A stretch of DNA of 64,000 nucleotides from Sinomonas cellulolyticus (GCF_014656475.1 NZ_BNCM01000005.1:124001-188000); one strand, 5' to 3'. Shown: positions 36,124 through 45,406, counted from the first letter of the stretch. Program-made: numbers and translations. Notes: generated by a model not told the origin, from the sequence alone.

Positions 36124-37592
36124 ATCTCGGCCCCCTCGAGCAGCTCGGTGACGAGCGCCGCGATCGGCGAACGCTCCGAGCGCGTGAGGGTGACATGCCC
36201 GAACAGGGGGTGCCCCTTGAGCGTCTCGACCACGGCGGCGATCCCATCGTGGCGGCCCACGCGGAGGTTGTCGCGCTGGGCGACGTCATGGGTGAGGACG
36301 ATCTTCGAGTTCTGGCCCATGCGGCTCATGACCGTGAGCAGGACGTTCTTCTCGAGGGACTGCGCCTCGTCCACGATCACGAACGAGTCGTGCAACGAGC
36401 GGCCGCGGATGTGCGTGAGCGGCAGGACCTCGATCAGGCCGGCATCCATCACGTGGTCCAGGACGTCCTTGCTCACGAGCGCGCCAAGCGTGTCGAAGAC
36501 CGCCTGGCCCCACGGGTTCATCTTCTCGGCCTCGGACCCGGGGAGGTAGCCGAGCTCCTGCCCGCCCACCGCGAACAGCGGCCGGAACACGACGACCTTC
36601 TTGTGCTCGCGCCTCTCCATGACGGCTTCGAGGCCCGCGCACAGCGCGAGCGCGGACTTGCCGGTGCCAGCCTTGCCGCCGAGCGAGACGATGCCCACGG
36701 CCGGATCCATCAGCAGGTCTATCGCGAGCCGCTGCTCCGCAGATCTGCCGTGCAGACCGAACACCTCGCGGTCCCCCCTCACGAGCCTGACCTGCTTGTC
36801 CGCCCCGACGCGGCCCAGCGCCGAGCCGCGCGGGGACAGGATCACGAGGCCCGTGTTGACGGGCATCTCCGCCGCTTCGGGGATGAAGGCCGGCTCGTGC
36901 CCGTAGAGCGTGGCCACCTGCTCCTCGGTGGTGTCCACCTCGGCCACGCCGGTCCATCCCGAATCGACGATCTGCTCATTGCGGTACTCATCGGCGGCCA
37001 GGCCCATGGCGGAGGCCTTGACCCGCAGGGGGAGGTCCTTCGAGACGAGCACCACCGAGCGGCCCTCGTTGGCCATGTTCTGGGCGACGGCGAGAATGCG
37101 CGCGTCGTTGTCCCCGCTGCGGAACCCCGCGGGCAGGACATCGGCCGAGATGTGGTTGAGTTCAACGATCAGCGTGCCGCCCACCCCGCCGCCGTCCGTC
37201 TCGAGCGGGACTGGACTGTTGAGGCTGCCGTGCTGGATGCGCAGGTCATCGAGGAGCCGCAGGGCCTTGCGGGCGAAGTACCCGAGCTCGGGGTCGTGGC
37301 GTTTGCCCTCGAGCTCGGTGATCACGACGACGGGGATCACCACCTCGTGCTCGGCGAAGCGCAGGAGGGCCCGCGGATCTGACAGCAGCACGGACGTGTC
37401 CAGGACGTAGGTCATGCGCTGCTCCGCGTGCTGCGCTGAGTCCTGCTGGGCGGCGCCCGCCCCGGTCGTCACGTCGTTGGTCGTCACGTCGACTCCAGCC
37501 CCCGGGCGTATCCCCCGGCTTGCTCCAGTTCCGTCCGGCTCGGCCGTGAGGCCGGACCGGCCTCCCTGGAGCTGCTGTGACGCAACGTCCAT
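36120..37592 (-). CDS. PhoH family protein with PIN domain (PhoH2 type)
   Basis: A 490-residue PIN-PhoH fusion. A disordered N-terminus (~55 residues) precedes the PIN ribonuclease domain ([30 protein letters not shown]), followed by a linker and the PhoH ATPase (Walker [16 protein letters not shown], Walker [12 protein letters not shown]). PhoH2 proteins act as RNA helicase/ribonuclease. I start at ATG 37592 because GGGGAGG lies 6 bases upstream; the ATG directly before the PIN domain is an alternative. Confidence 0.9.
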   Translation of the reverse strand: MDVASQQLQGGRSGLTAEPDGTGASRGIRPGAGVDVTTNDVTTGAGAAQQDSAQHAEQRMTYVLDTSVLLSDPRALLRFAEHEVVIPVVVITELEGKRHDPELGYFARKALRLLDDLRIQHGSLNSPVPLETDGGGVGGTLIVELNHISADVLPAGFRSGDNDARILAVAQNMANEGRSVVLVSKDLPLRVKASAMGLAADEYRNEQIVDSGWTGVAEVDTTEEQVATLYGHEPAFIPEAAEMPVNTGLVILSPRGSALGRVGADKQVRLVRGDREVFGLHGRSAEQRLAIDLLMDPAVGIVSLGGKAGTGKSALALCAGLEAVMERREHKKVVVFRPLFAVGGQELGYLPGSEAEKMNPWGQAVFDTLGALVSKDVLDHVMDAGLIEVLPLTHIRGRSLHDSFVIVDEAQSLEKNVLLTVMSRMGQNSKIVLTHDVAQRDNLRVGRHDGIAAVVETLKGHPLFGHVTLTRSERSPIAALVTELLEGAEI

Positions 37593-37685
37593 ATTCGGCC
37601 TCCCCGCATCGGGGGCGAATGCCTCCGATGCGGCCAATGTACGCCGGGTCACATGACGGCACGGTGACATCGAGGGGAGTGTCCG

Positions 37686-37691
37686 GTAAAT
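37686..37691 (+). promoter_or_regulatory. -10 box of the GntR gene, leaderless
   Basis: GTAAAT, 9 bases before the ATG at 37701, without a Shine-Dalgarno. Confidence 0.35.
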
Positions 37692-37700
37692 GAAGACGCT

Positions 37701-38363
37701 ATGAGCTTCGGTCCGCCAGCCCTACAGCCCGCCCACAGCGCCGCAGACCTGGCCCATGGTGCCCTGGCCGCGCGGATCATCTCCGGCAGCCTCGCTCCGG
37801 GCGCCGTGCTCACCGAGGGCAGTCAGTCCGCCGAGCTCGCGATGAGCCGCACACCGGTCCACAAGGCGTTCCTCCGGCTCGCCGCGGAGGGCCTCCTGCG
37901 GCTCCGCCCGCACCAGGGCGCCGTGGTGACCGCCGAGGATGCCCGGACCACGCATGAGCTTCTCGAGGCCCGCATCATGCTCGAGTCGGAGTCGGTACGG
38001 GCGTGCGCCGCCTCAGGCTCGGAGGCGGCAGCTGCCGCGGACCTGGACCCGCTGCTCTCGGCGCAGGCCCAGGCATTGCGCAGAGGGGACGCCCTCGGCT
38101 TCGCCGCTGCCGACCACGCCTTCCATGCGAGGATCGCCGCAGCCTCAGGCAACGCCCTCGTGGAGGCCTTCTACGGGCAGATCCGGCCGCGGCTCGAGCG
38201 GATCACCCGTGCAGTGGTGCTCTCGGGGCAGGCTGACCTTGCCCGGTTCCTCTCGGACCACCGCCGGCTCGTGACCTTCCTCGAACGCGCCGACGCGGCA
38301 CGCTATGCAGTGCTCCTGCGCGCGCACGTCGGCTTCGACGGCCCAAAGCCCTCCGGCTCCTGA
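37701..38363 (+). CDS. GntR family (FadR/FCD type) transcriptional regulator
   Basis: A 220-residue regulator. Residues ~15-75 form the winged helix ([42 protein letters not shown]) and residues ~90-205 the all-helical FCD ligand domain, with [14 protein letters not shown] and a later LSDHRRLV supplying likely metal-binding His/Asp residues. FCD regulators sense small organic acids. No catabolic operon is adjacent, so the target is unknown. Confidence 0.88.
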   Translation: MSFGPPALQPAHSAADLAHGALAARIISGSLAPGAVLTEGSQSAELAMSRTPVHKAFLRLAAEGLLRLRPHQGAVVTAEDARTTHELLEARIMLESESVRACAASGSEAAAAADLDPLLSAQAQALRRGDALGFAAADHAFHARIAAASGNALVEAFYGQIRPRLERITRAVVLSGQADLARFLSDHRRLVTFLERADAARYAVLLRAHVGFDGPKPSGS

Positions 38364-38431
38364 TCTCCGCTCCTCCGGAGCTGCCACAGCATCCTCCGTC
38401 ACCGCCCGCCGTCGTGCGCGCGACCCTTCGG

Positions 38432-39193
38432 CTACGCGCCGAAGCGGCGCTGCCGGCCCGCGTAGTCGCGCAGCGCCCGCAGGAAGTCGACCTTGCGGAA
38501 GGCGGGCCACAGGGCCTCGCAGAAGTAGAACTCGCTGTACGCGCTCTGCCACATCAGGAAGCCGGAGAGCCGCTGCTCGCCGGACGTGCGGATCACGAGG
38601 TCCGGGTCCGGCTGGCCGGCGGTGTAGAGGAAGCGGGAGATGTCGTCCACGTCGAGGCGCTCGGCGAGGGCGGCGATGTCCTCACCGCGGGCCAGAGCGT
38701 CACGGAGGAGGTTGCGGACGGCGTCGACGATCTCGCGGCGGCCGCCGTAGCCGACGGCGACGTTGACGTGGAGCGGCTCCGACGGGCTGGGCTTGTGGGT
38801 GAGGCGTGCGAGCCGCTCCGCGAGGTGGTCGGGGAGGATCTCCGGTGCGCCCATCGCGTGGACAGAGACGTTGGGGTCGCTGTCGAGGCGGTCGAGCGTA
38901 TCGGCGATGATCTCGGTCAGCTCGGAGAGCTCCTCCGTCGATCGGCTCAGGTTGTCCGTGGAGAGCATGTACAGCGTCACGACGCGGACGCCGAGCTCAC
39001 GGCACCAGCCGAGGAACTCGTGGATCTTGTCCGCCCCGGCGCGATGGCCCTGGCTGGTGGGTGCGTTGAACTGCCTCGCCCAGCGGCGGTTGCCGTCCAC
39101 CATGACGCCGACGTGCCTCGGGATGCTCGCCGGGCTCAGCGAGCGCTGGAGCCGGCGCTCGTAGAAGCCATAGAGGAAACCGGGCAGTTCCAT
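38432..39193 (-). CDS. Short-chain cis-prenyltransferase, (2Z,6E)-farnesyl diphosphate synthase type
   Basis: A 253-residue undecaprenyl-synthase-family enzyme. Catalytic Asp33 lies in GVMVDGNRRWAR; substrate-binding segments are TLYMLSTDNLSR, VNVAVGYGGRREIVDAV and DLVIRTSGEQRLSGFLMWQ. The N-terminus LYGFYERRLQRSLSPASIPRH and the ending DFLRALRDYAGRQRRFGA match Rv1086, the Z-FPP synthase, better than the long-chain Rv2361c. The product (Z-FPP) primes decaprenyl phosphate synthesis. The neighbour on the other side, a hemolysin III gene, is also the neighbour of Rv1086. Confidence 0.88.
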   Translation of the reverse strand: MELPGFLYGFYERRLQRSLSPASIPRHVGVMVDGNRRWARQFNAPTSQGHRAGADKIHEFLGWCRELGVRVVTLYMLSTDNLSRSTEELSELTEIIADTLDRLDSDPNVSVHAMGAPEILPDHLAERLARLTHKPSPSEPLHVNVAVGYGGRREIVDAVRNLLRDALARGEDIAALAERLDVDDISRFLYTAGQPDPDLVIRTSGEQRLSGFLMWQSAYSEFYFCEALWPAFRKVDFLRALRDYAGRQRRFGA

Positions 39194-39264
39194 GCCCCTC
39201 CTGCCCGTCGAATCCGCTGCTGCCCCTCTAGGCTACCGCAGCGCCTCCGAAGGCTACCGCTCAG

Positions 39265-39290
39265 TAACCTACCGAGAGGTAAGTTAGAAT
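39265..39290 (+). promoter_or_regulatory. Promoter and inverted-repeat operator of the hemolysin III gene
   Basis: TAGAAT at 39285-39290 is followed by 7 bases and ATG 39298, a leaderless arrangement. Overlapping it, TAACCTACC (39265-39273) and GGTAAGTTA (39278-39286) form a 22-bp palindrome with one mismatch per arm and a GAGA centre. A regulator bound here would block the -10 region. Confidence 0.5.
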
Positions 39291-39297
39291 GGAGCGT

Positions 39298-39981
39298 ATG
39301 CAGCAGTCCGTCGTCATGCGTGCAGAACTCCTGTCCATCAAGCCGTCGTGGCGTGGATGGATCCATGCCGCGGCCGCTCCCCTCGCCTTGGCGGCGGGGA
39401 TTGTCCTGGTGGTGCTGGCCCCCGGCGCCGACCGGAAGCTTGCGAGCGCCGTCTATGCCCTCACCGGCCTCCTGCTGTTCTCGGTGAGCGCCGTCTACCA
39501 CCGCGGCAACTGGACCCCCCGCGTCAAGGCGACGCTCAAGCGGCTCGACCACACGAACATCATGCTCGTGATCGCCGGCACCTACACGCCCCTCTCCTGG
39601 GTGCTCCTCCCGCGCCCGACGGCGGTGCTGCTCCTGACGCTCATCTGGGCCGGTGCCCTCGCCGGCGTCGCCTTCCGCACGCTCTGGGTCGGCGCCCCGC
39701 GGTGGCTCTACGTGCCCATCTATGTGGTGCTCGGCTGCGCCGCGCTGCTGTTCCTGCCCGAGTTCTTCGCCGCGAGCGTTCCCGCTGCGATCCTCATCTG
39801 CATCGGCGGCGCCCTCTACATCGCCGGGGCCGTCTTCTACGGCATCCGCCGGCCCAACTTCTCCTACCGGCACTTCGGCTTCCACGAGTTCTTCCACGCG
39901 TTCACGGTCGCGGCATTCGCGGTGCACTTCATCGCGATCATGCTCGCCGTGCTCGGGATGCCGCCCGTCTCAGCGGCCTGA
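39298..39981 (+). CDS. Hemolysin III / PAQR family membrane protein
   Basis: A 227-residue protein with seven predicted helices. Family motifs: SAVYHRGNW (helix 2 region with the conserved Ser and His), DHTNIMLVIAGTYTPLSW, and GFHEFFHAFTVAAFAVHF with the terminal histidines of the metal site. PAQR/TrhA proteins are thought to be membrane hydrolases or to regulate membrane lipid energetics; hemolysis is probably not the native role. The ATG at 39298 is supported by the leaderless -10 box. The last 12 bases overlap the convergent DUF255 gene. Confidence 0.9.
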   Translation: MQQSVVMRAELLSIKPSWRGWIHAAAAPLALAAGIVLVVLAPGADRKLASAVYALTGLLLFSVSAVYHRGNWTPRVKATLKRLDHTNIMLVIAGTYTPLSWVLLPRPTAVLLLTLIWAGALAGVAFRTLWVGAPRWLYVPIYVVLGCAALLFLPEFFAASVPAAILICIGGALYIAGAVFYGIRRPNFSYRHFGFHEFFHAFTVAAFAVHFIAIMLAVLGMPPVSAA

Positions 39982-42228
39982 CGCCTCGAGCTGCTCGCGC
40001 AGCTCCTCGGGCGTGCCCACCGGCAGCTGGCACGTGAAGTTGCGGCACACGTAGGCGAGCGGGCCGCCGTCAGCCGCGGCTGGGCGGCCCTCGAGCAGCG
40101 GCACGGCGACGCGCACGACGCCGGGCCGCCCGCCGTCCGCTTCCCCGGCGCCGTCCGCTTCCCCGGCGCCGCGGCTCGGGCTCCCGAGCGCCACGACGAG
40201 ACCCGGACTGGCGGCGAGCAGGGCCTGGCCGTGCAGGGTCCTCGTCTGGCTGCCCCTCTCCCCCTCGAACGGGCCGACCACGGCCACCTCGAGCGGCCCG
40301 GCGAGGGCCGCCTCTGCCACCGCAAGCAGCCAGCCTGCGGAGCGAGGGCCCTGCCCCACCAGGACTGGCAGTGCTTCGAGGATCGATTCAGCCACCGCGC
40401 GGGAGTCGGCCGAGCCGGTGTACGCGGCGTGGGTGAGCATCGCGCCGGCGAGGAGGGAAGCGCCGCTGGGCTGCTCGGCATCGTGGGGGTCGAGGCTGCG
40501 GGAGCCGGCCAGCGCGGCCCGCACCCCGGGCGCCGGGGGCGTGCGGGGGGCGGAGTCCGCGGAACCGTGCTGCTGTGGGCTGCCTCCGGATCCAGCTGGC
40601 CCGTCGGATTCGACCGCCTCGTCGGACAGCAGCCCGTCCGCGACGAAGCGTGCGCGAGCAGCGCCGAGCAGGTCTTCGGCCCACGCGAACCACCGCGGCT
40701 CCCCCGTCGCCGCGTAAAGGGCGAAGGCCCCCTCCGCGCATCCGGCGTAGTCGGCGAGCATGCCCTCGATCCCCGCGGCGGCTCCCTCATGCGAGACCCG
40801 CCGGAGCGTGCGCCCGTCCCAGTGCACGTCCTGCAGGAGTGCCGCGGCGCTCTTGGCGGCGTCGAGCAGCTCGGGCCGGAGGAGGGCCGTGGACGCGTCC
40901 GCGAGCGCTGCGACGGCCAGGCCGTTCCATCCCGCCACCACCTTGTCGTCGCGGGCCGGCGCCTTCCTCAGGGCCCTCGCGTCGAGCAGCGCGGGACGGT
41001 GCTTCGCGAGGAGGGCCCGCTCGTCTGGGCCCAGCTCGGGGCCGCCATGCAGAGGTCCCGCGGAGCCCGTATGCTCGCCCCCGCGGAGGCCGAACGCGGA
41101 GACCAGGCGTGCGGCGTCGTGCGTGGTATCCGTCGGCGTGCCGCCGCTGCTCCCCAGCGCGTGGGCGAGCTCGGCCCGGGTCCACACGTAGTAGCCGCCC
41201 TCCACGTGGCGGCCGCCGCGCTCGGAGTCCGCGTCGAGCGAGGACGCGAAGCCTCCGCCCGGAAGGCCGAGCTCGCGCATGAGCCAGTCGGCGGTGAGGG
41301 ACGCGGCCTCGCGCGCCTCCTGCGCGTCGAATTCGGGCGATCCGCCGAGCCGCACCCAGTGGGCGAGCACCCGCAGCAGCTGCGCGTTGTCGTAGAGCAT
41401 CTTCTCGTAGTGCGGCACTGACCAGTCGGCCGTGACGGAGTACCGGGCGAAGCCGCCGCCCAGCAGGTCGAAGACCGCCGAGCGGCACATCGCCGCAAGG
41501 GTTCGGCCCGCGAGCCCCTGCGCTTCGCCAGCGGTGTCGGCGCTCCCGGCGGCGTGCCGGATGAGGAACTCGACGACGGGTGAGGGCGGGAACTTCGGCG
41601 CCCCGCCGAACCCGCCGTGGTCCCGGTCCTCTGTCTGTGCCAGACGCACGACGGCGCCGCCGGTCACCTCCGCGAGGGCGCCGGCGTCGTGCCCGTCTCC
41701 GGGGCCGACGCGCAGCAGCTGGTCCGAGAAGAGCCCGCCGAGCGCTTCGGCCAGAGCAGCTGCCTGCCGCTCGACGGCCGGCCGGCGGTCCCGCCACGCC
41801 TCGTCGACGGCGTCGAGGATCTGCCGGAAGCTCGGCTGGCCCGGGCGCGGAGCGGGAGGGAAGTACGTCCCGGCGTAGAAGGCGCGGCCATCCGGGAGGG
41901 CAAAGATGCTCAGGGGCCAGCCGCCCTGGCCCGTCATCGCCTGGCACGCGGCCATGTACGCGGAGTCCACGTCCGGCCGTTCCTCGCGGTCCACCTTGAC
42001 GCTCACGAACCGTGCGTTGAGTGCCTCGGCCGTCGCCTCGTCCTCGAAGGACTCATGGGCCATGACGTGGCACCAATGACACGCCGCGTAGCCAATCGAG
42101 ACGAAGAGCGGCACGTCTCGGCGCGCGGCCTCCTCGAACGCCTCCGGCCCGTAGGGCTGCCAGTGGACGGGGTTGCCTGCATGCTGGCGCAGGTAGGCCG
42201 AGGCCTGCCCGGCGAGGCGGTTCTCCAT
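39970..42228 (-). CDS. Thioredoxin-domain protein, DUF255 (YyaL/SSP411 family)
   Basis: A 752-residue protein. The N-terminal thioredoxin-like domain has the CHWC motif at residues 50-53 (GYAACHWCHVMAHESFED, then FVSVKVDREERPDVD), followed by a six-hairpin glycosidase-like region (FGGAPKFPPSP, GGFARYSVTADWSVPHYEKMLYDNAQ, LDADSEGGYYVW-like segments, VVAGWNGLA). Members occur in nearly all life with unknown function; Rv1084 is the mycobacterial form. ATG 42228 has a CAGACT box 7 bases upstream. Confidence 0.9.
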   Translation of the reverse strand: MENRLAGQASAYLRQHAGNPVHWQPYGPEAFEEAARRDVPLFVSIGYAACHWCHVMAHESFEDEATAEALNARFVSVKVDREERPDVDSAYMAACQAMTGQGGWPLSIFALPDGRAFYAGTYFPPAPRPGQPSFRQILDAVDEAWRDRRPAVERQAAALAEALGGLFSDQLLRVGPGDGHDAGALAEVTGGAVVRLAQTEDRDHGGFGGAPKFPPSPVVEFLIRHAAGSADTAGEAQGLAGRTLAAMCRSAVFDLLGGGFARYSVTADWSVPHYEKMLYDNAQLLRVLAHWVRLGGSPEFDAQEAREAASLTADWLMRELGLPGGGFASSLDADSERGGRHVEGGYYVWTRAELAHALGSSGGTPTDTTHDAARLVSAFGLRGGEHTGSAGPLHGGPELGPDERALLAKHRPALLDARALRKAPARDDKVVAGWNGLAVAALADASTALLRPELLDAAKSAAALLQDVHWDGRTLRRVSHEGAAAGIEGMLADYAGCAEGAFALYAATGEPRWFAWAEDLLGAARARFVADGLLSDEAVESDGPAGSGGSPQQHGSADSAPRTPPAPGVRAALAGSRSLDPHDAEQPSGASLLAGAMLTHAAYTGSADSRAVAESILEALPVLVGQGPRSAGWLLAVAEAALAGPLEVAVVGPFEGERGSQTRTLHGQALLAASPGLVVALGSPSRGAGEADGAGEADGGRPGVVRVAVPLLEGRPAAADGGPLAYVCRNFTCQLPVGTPEELREQLEASGR

Positions 42229-42235
42229 GCCCACG

Positions 42236-42241
42236 AGTCTG
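42236..42241 (-). promoter_or_regulatory. -10 box of the DUF255 gene, leaderless
   Basis: CAGACT on the minus strand, 7 bases before ATG 42228. It lies 34 bases from the divergent -10 box at 42275. Confidence 0.35.
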
Positions 42242-42274
42242 CCCCTTTGGCAGGCCGATGGCGACAGGACGTCC

Positions 42275-42280
42275 TAGAAT
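42275..42280 (+). promoter_or_regulatory. -10 box of the deacetylase/GT operon
   Basis: TAGAAT, 9 bases before ATG 42290. No Shine-Dalgarno is present. Confidence 0.5.
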
Positions 42281-42289
42281 GGGCTACCG

Positions 42290-42820
42290 ATGGCTTCTCC
42301 TCCCACGAGTACTCCCAGTCGGCGCGCGCTGCGACGGAATGACGCACGCCCCGTCTTCGTCGACGCCTCCGGCGGGAAGCTGCGCATGATGCGGCTCCTC
42401 GGGGCTGTGACCCTGCTGGTGGTGGCGGCCTATCTCGTGGCCGTCGGCGTGGCGCTCCTGAGCGACGGGCCGAATGCAGCCGCCCCGTCCCTCCCCGACA
42501 TGTCGCGGCACACCGCGGCACCCGTTCCGCCTCCGGCGTCCGGCGGGGAAGGGGGTCCCACCCCCGCGGTAATCCCGACGGCAGCCCCGGCCAGCGTCGC
42601 CGAAGTGGCAGCTCGTGCACAGGACCCCGCAGCACCCGCACCGGGCGCCGCAGCCCCGGCCGCACCCGCTCAGCCAGCCGGTACGGCGCCGGCCGTTGCA
42701 CCGGCCGCGCCGGCGCCCACGGCGGCCGCACCAGCGCCTGCGACCGCCGCCGCGCCGGTGAACGGCAACGCCACCGCCCCGGGCCAGACCCGCCGCGCGA
42801 CCCCCACCACGCGCCCGTGA
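42290..42820 (+). CDS. Membrane-anchored Pro/Ala-rich protein, partner of the deacetylase/GT gene
   Basis: A 176-residue protein with no recognised family. A basic N-terminus (residues 1-35) is followed by one membrane helix (MMRLLGAVTLLVVAAYLVAVGVALL) and an extracytoplasmic part that is almost entirely Pro/Ala/Gly/Thr, suggesting a disordered wall-spanning stalk. It overlaps the next gene (GTGA), so the two are translated together. By position it may anchor or organise the glycan synthase; this is inference only. Confidence 0.75.
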   Translation: MASPPTSTPSRRALRRNDARPVFVDASGGKLRMMRLLGAVTLLVVAAYLVAVGVALLSDGPNAAAPSLPDMSRHTAAPVPPPASGGEGGPTPAVIPTAAPASVAEVAARAQDPAAPAPGAAAPAAPAQPAGTAPAVAPAAPAPTAAAPAPATAAAPVNGNATAPGQTRRATPTTRP

Positions 42821-44961
42821 CGGCGAAGCGGACCAAAGCCCGGTCCGGGAGCGTCAGGGCCCACTGGGTGATCCTCGCGGCCTTCCTGGCCGCGCTCGCG
42901 CTGGCCCTCGGCGTGCAGGGGTACACCCAGCACCTGGCCGGGATCGGCGACGACTCGGTGGCCACGTCCGGCAGCGCAGACGGCGTGCCTCCAGCCGTCC
43001 TAAACGGCGGTCCCGTCATCGACGCCCGGTCCGCGACCGTGCGCACCGCCCGCCCGCCCGAGCGCACGCTCGCGCTGACGTTCGACGACGGGCCCGACCC
43101 CGTCTGGACGCCGAAGATCCTGGACGTCCTCAAGGCCCACCACGTGCACGCGACCTTCTTCATGGTCGGCACCGCCGCGCTCGACCATCCCGATCTCGTG
43201 CGCCGGGTAGTCGCCGAGGGGCATGAGATCGGCCTGCACACGCTCAGCCACGTGGACCTGGGCACCGTCCCCGAGTGGCGCCGCAACCTCGAGGTCGAGG
43301 GCGTCCAACGCGCACTCTCGGGCATCACCGGACAGACGGCGACCCTCCTGCGCCCGCCGTACAGCTCCGAGAACGCCGCGGTCACCTCCGGCGAGTGGAC
43401 CTCGATCAAGGCCACTGCGGGAGAGGGCTACCTGACCGTGCTCAGCACCGTGGACAGCCGCGACTGGTCCCGTCCCGGTGCTGATGCGATCGAGAAGAAC
43501 CTCGTCCCGCAGGGCACCCAGGGGCAGGTCCTGCTCATGCACGACGGCGGCGGCGACCGGAGCGAGACCGTCGCCGCACTGGACGCCACGCTCACGCGCT
43601 CGGAGGGCCAGGGCTACCGGGTCACCACCGTCGGCGACGCGCTCGGCATCACGAGCATGCGCCCGGCTCCCCCATCCGAGCGGCTCGTCGGGACAGCCTT
43701 CGTGTGGGGCATGCAGGTCAGCGGGGCCGTCGTGGAGGCCATCGGGTGGCTGCTCGCGGCGAGCGGCGTCGTCACGCTGGCGCGCGGCGTCCTCGTCGTC
43801 GCCGTCGCCTCACGCCACCACCGGCTCGCGCGGAGGGCCCGGCGTCGCCGGGACGTGCCCCTCCGGGCCGAGGTGACCGAGCGCGTCACCGTCATCGTCC
43901 CCGCCTACAACGAGGCGGCCGGGATCGAGGCCGCGGTCACCTCGATCGCGGCGTCCACACATCCCGTCGAGGTCATCGTGGTGGACGACGGCTCCACGGA
44001 CGGCACCGCGGACATCGTCGAGGCGCTCGCCCTCCCGGGCGTCGTCGTGATCCGCAAGGAGAACGGCGGGAAGCCCTCGGCGCTCAACGCGGGCCTCCGC
44101 GCGGCGTCGTGCGAGATCGTCGTCATGGTCGACGGCGACACCGTGTTCGAGCCGGGGACCGTCCACGCGCTCATCCAGCCCCTCGCGGACCCCCGGGTCG
44201 GCGCCGTGTCGGGGAACACGAAGGTCGCCAACCGCGGTGGCATCCTCGGTGCCTGGCAGCACATCGAGTACGTCGTCGGCTTCAACCTCGACCGCCGCCT
44301 GTTCGACCTCGCCGAGTGCATGCCCACGGTGCCGGGGGCGATCGGCGCGTTCCGCCGCGATGCACTCCTGCGCGTGGGCGGAGTCAGCAATGACACGCTC
44401 GCCGAGGATACGGACCTCACCATGGCGCTCTGCCGCGCCGGGTGGCGGGTCGTCTACCAGGACGACGCGAGGGCCTGGACAGAGGCCCCTGCGACCCTGG
44501 GCGCCCTGTGGAAGCAGCGCTACCGGTGGTGCTACGGGACGCTGCAGGCCATGTGGAAGCACCGGGGCGCAGTCGTGCAGGGCGGACAGGCGGGCAAGCT
44601 CGGCCGGCGCGGGCTCGGGTACCTTCTCGTGCTGCAGGTGCTCCTGCCGCTCTTCGCCCCGATCGTGGACGTCTTCGCCGTATACGGCCTGTTCTTCCTC
44701 GACCCGTGGAGGATTGCCCTGCTGTGGCTCGCGTTCATGGGCGCCCAGCTGGCCATGGCCGCCTATGCCTTCAGGCTCGACAAGGAGCGGCTCGGTCCGC
44801 TCTGGGCCCTGCCGCTGCAGCAGGTCGTGTACCGGCAGCTCATGTACCTGGTGGTCATCCAGTCCGTTTTCACGGCGCTCGCGGGACTGCACCTGCGGTG
44901 GCACCGGATGGAGCGCTACGGAAGCCTCAGCGTCCCGAGACCGCGCCAGCCGACGCACTGA
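42817..44961 (+). CDS. Bifunctional polysaccharide deacetylase / processive glycosyltransferase 2
   Basis: A 714-residue fusion. After one membrane helix (~residues 12-30) comes a NodB-type deacetylase: LALTFDDGPDPVW, the metal motif HTLSH and LRPPYSSEN. Two hydrophobic segments (~residues 290-330) lead to a GT2 domain (VIVPAYNEAAG, VVDDGSTDGT, MVDGDTVFEPG, AEDTDLTMALC, QRYRWCYGT), with the D, DxD, ED and QxxRW motifs of processive synthases, and three C-terminal helices. The layout resembles PgaB+PgaC or NodB+NodC in one chain: synthesis and de-N-acetylation of a beta-glycan, probably N-acetylglucosamine based. GTG start coupled to the upstream gene. Confidence 0.92.
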   Translation: MTAKRTKARSGSVRAHWVILAAFLAALALALGVQGYTQHLAGIGDDSVATSGSADGVPPAVLNGGPVIDARSATVRTARPPERTLALTFDDGPDPVWTPKILDVLKAHHVHATFFMVGTAALDHPDLVRRVVAEGHEIGLHTLSHVDLGTVPEWRRNLEVEGVQRALSGITGQTATLLRPPYSSENAAVTSGEWTSIKATAGEGYLTVLSTVDSRDWSRPGADAIEKNLVPQGTQGQVLLMHDGGGDRSETVAALDATLTRSEGQGYRVTTVGDALGITSMRPAPPSERLVGTAFVWGMQVSGAVVEAIGWLLAASGVVTLARGVLVVAVASRHHRLARRARRRRDVPLRAEVTERVTVIVPAYNEAAGIEAAVTSIAASTHPVEVIVVDDGSTDGTADIVEALALPGVVVIRKENGGKPSALNAGLRAASCEIVVMVDGDTVFEPGTVHALIQPLADPRVGAVSGNTKVANRGGILGAWQHIEYVVGFNLDRRLFDLAECMPTVPGAIGAFRRDALLRVGGVSNDTLAEDTDLTMALCRAGWRVVYQDDARAWTEAPATLGALWKQRYRWCYGTLQAMWKHRGAVVQGGQAGKLGRRGLGYLLVLQVLLPLFAPIVDVFAVYGLFFLDPWRIALLWLAFMGAQLAMAAYAFRLDKERLGPLWALPLQQVVYRQLMYLVVIQSVFTALAGLHLRWHRMERYGSLSVPRPRQPTH

Positions 44962-44990
44962 TCAGCTCAGGCACGGGCCGGCCCAGCGCA

Positions 44991-45020
44991 GCGCCGGCAC
45001 TTCTGGCGCCGGCACTTCTG
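44991..45020. repeat. 15-bp perfect tandem duplication in a convergent gap
   Basis: GCGCCGGCACTTCTG occurs twice without a gap (44991-45005, 45006-45020), between the convergent deacetylase/GT and small membrane protein genes. Role unknown. Confidence 0.8.
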
Positions 45021-45058
45021 GCTCACCTTCTTGCGGCTGCCTCAGAGGGGCGGCGCCC

Positions 45059-45400
45059 TTACTTGCGGCCGTTGCCTGTCCCGTGGTGGTGGTCCTCGCG
45101 CGCCGTCTCCTCGGCAGCGGCGTCGTGAGCGCCGGAGCCTTCGGAGGGTGCCTCGTCGGGGGCTCCCAGGCCCGCGTCGTCCTGCTCGGCGCGGGTCTCC
45201 TCGACCTGGGCGCGGTACCGGATACGCCGCAGGCGCCGCACCATGTCGACGATCAGCAGCATCGTGAGGATGACGACGAAGGCCGTCGCAATGAAGCCCC
45301 AGGTCCCGGGCGTGATCATGTCCTCGCTGAGGCCAGGTCGCAGCGTTCCCTCAGGCGAGGGCGCGGGCGTCTGGGCAAGGGCAACGAGGAAACTCTGCAC
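45059..45400 (-). CDS. Small single-span membrane protein (Rv1083-like position)
   Basis: A 113-residue protein: a short extracytoplasmic N-terminus, one helix (GFIATAFVVILTMLLIVDMV), a basic stretch RRLRRIRYRAQ and an acidic/His-rich tail. No known domain. A protein of this kind sits next to mca in other actinobacteria. GTG 45400 is preceded by TAGGAT at 6 bases, a leaderless start; mca, upstream on the same strand, is 38 bases away. Confidence 0.78.
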   Translation of the reverse strand: MQSFLVALAQTPAPSPEGTLRPGLSEDMITPGTWGFIATAFVVILTMLLIVDMVRRLRRIRYRAQVEETRAEQDDAGLGAPDEAPSEGSGAHDAAAEETAREDHHHGTGNGRK

Positions 45401-45406
45401 CGGACT

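Noticed and set aside
35877..37382. Long open frame of about 500 codons on the plus strand over the phoH gene
   Set aside because: It is the antisense shadow of PhoH, with Arg/His/Gly-rich composition and no domain; the PIN and ATPase motifs on the minus strand are unambiguous.
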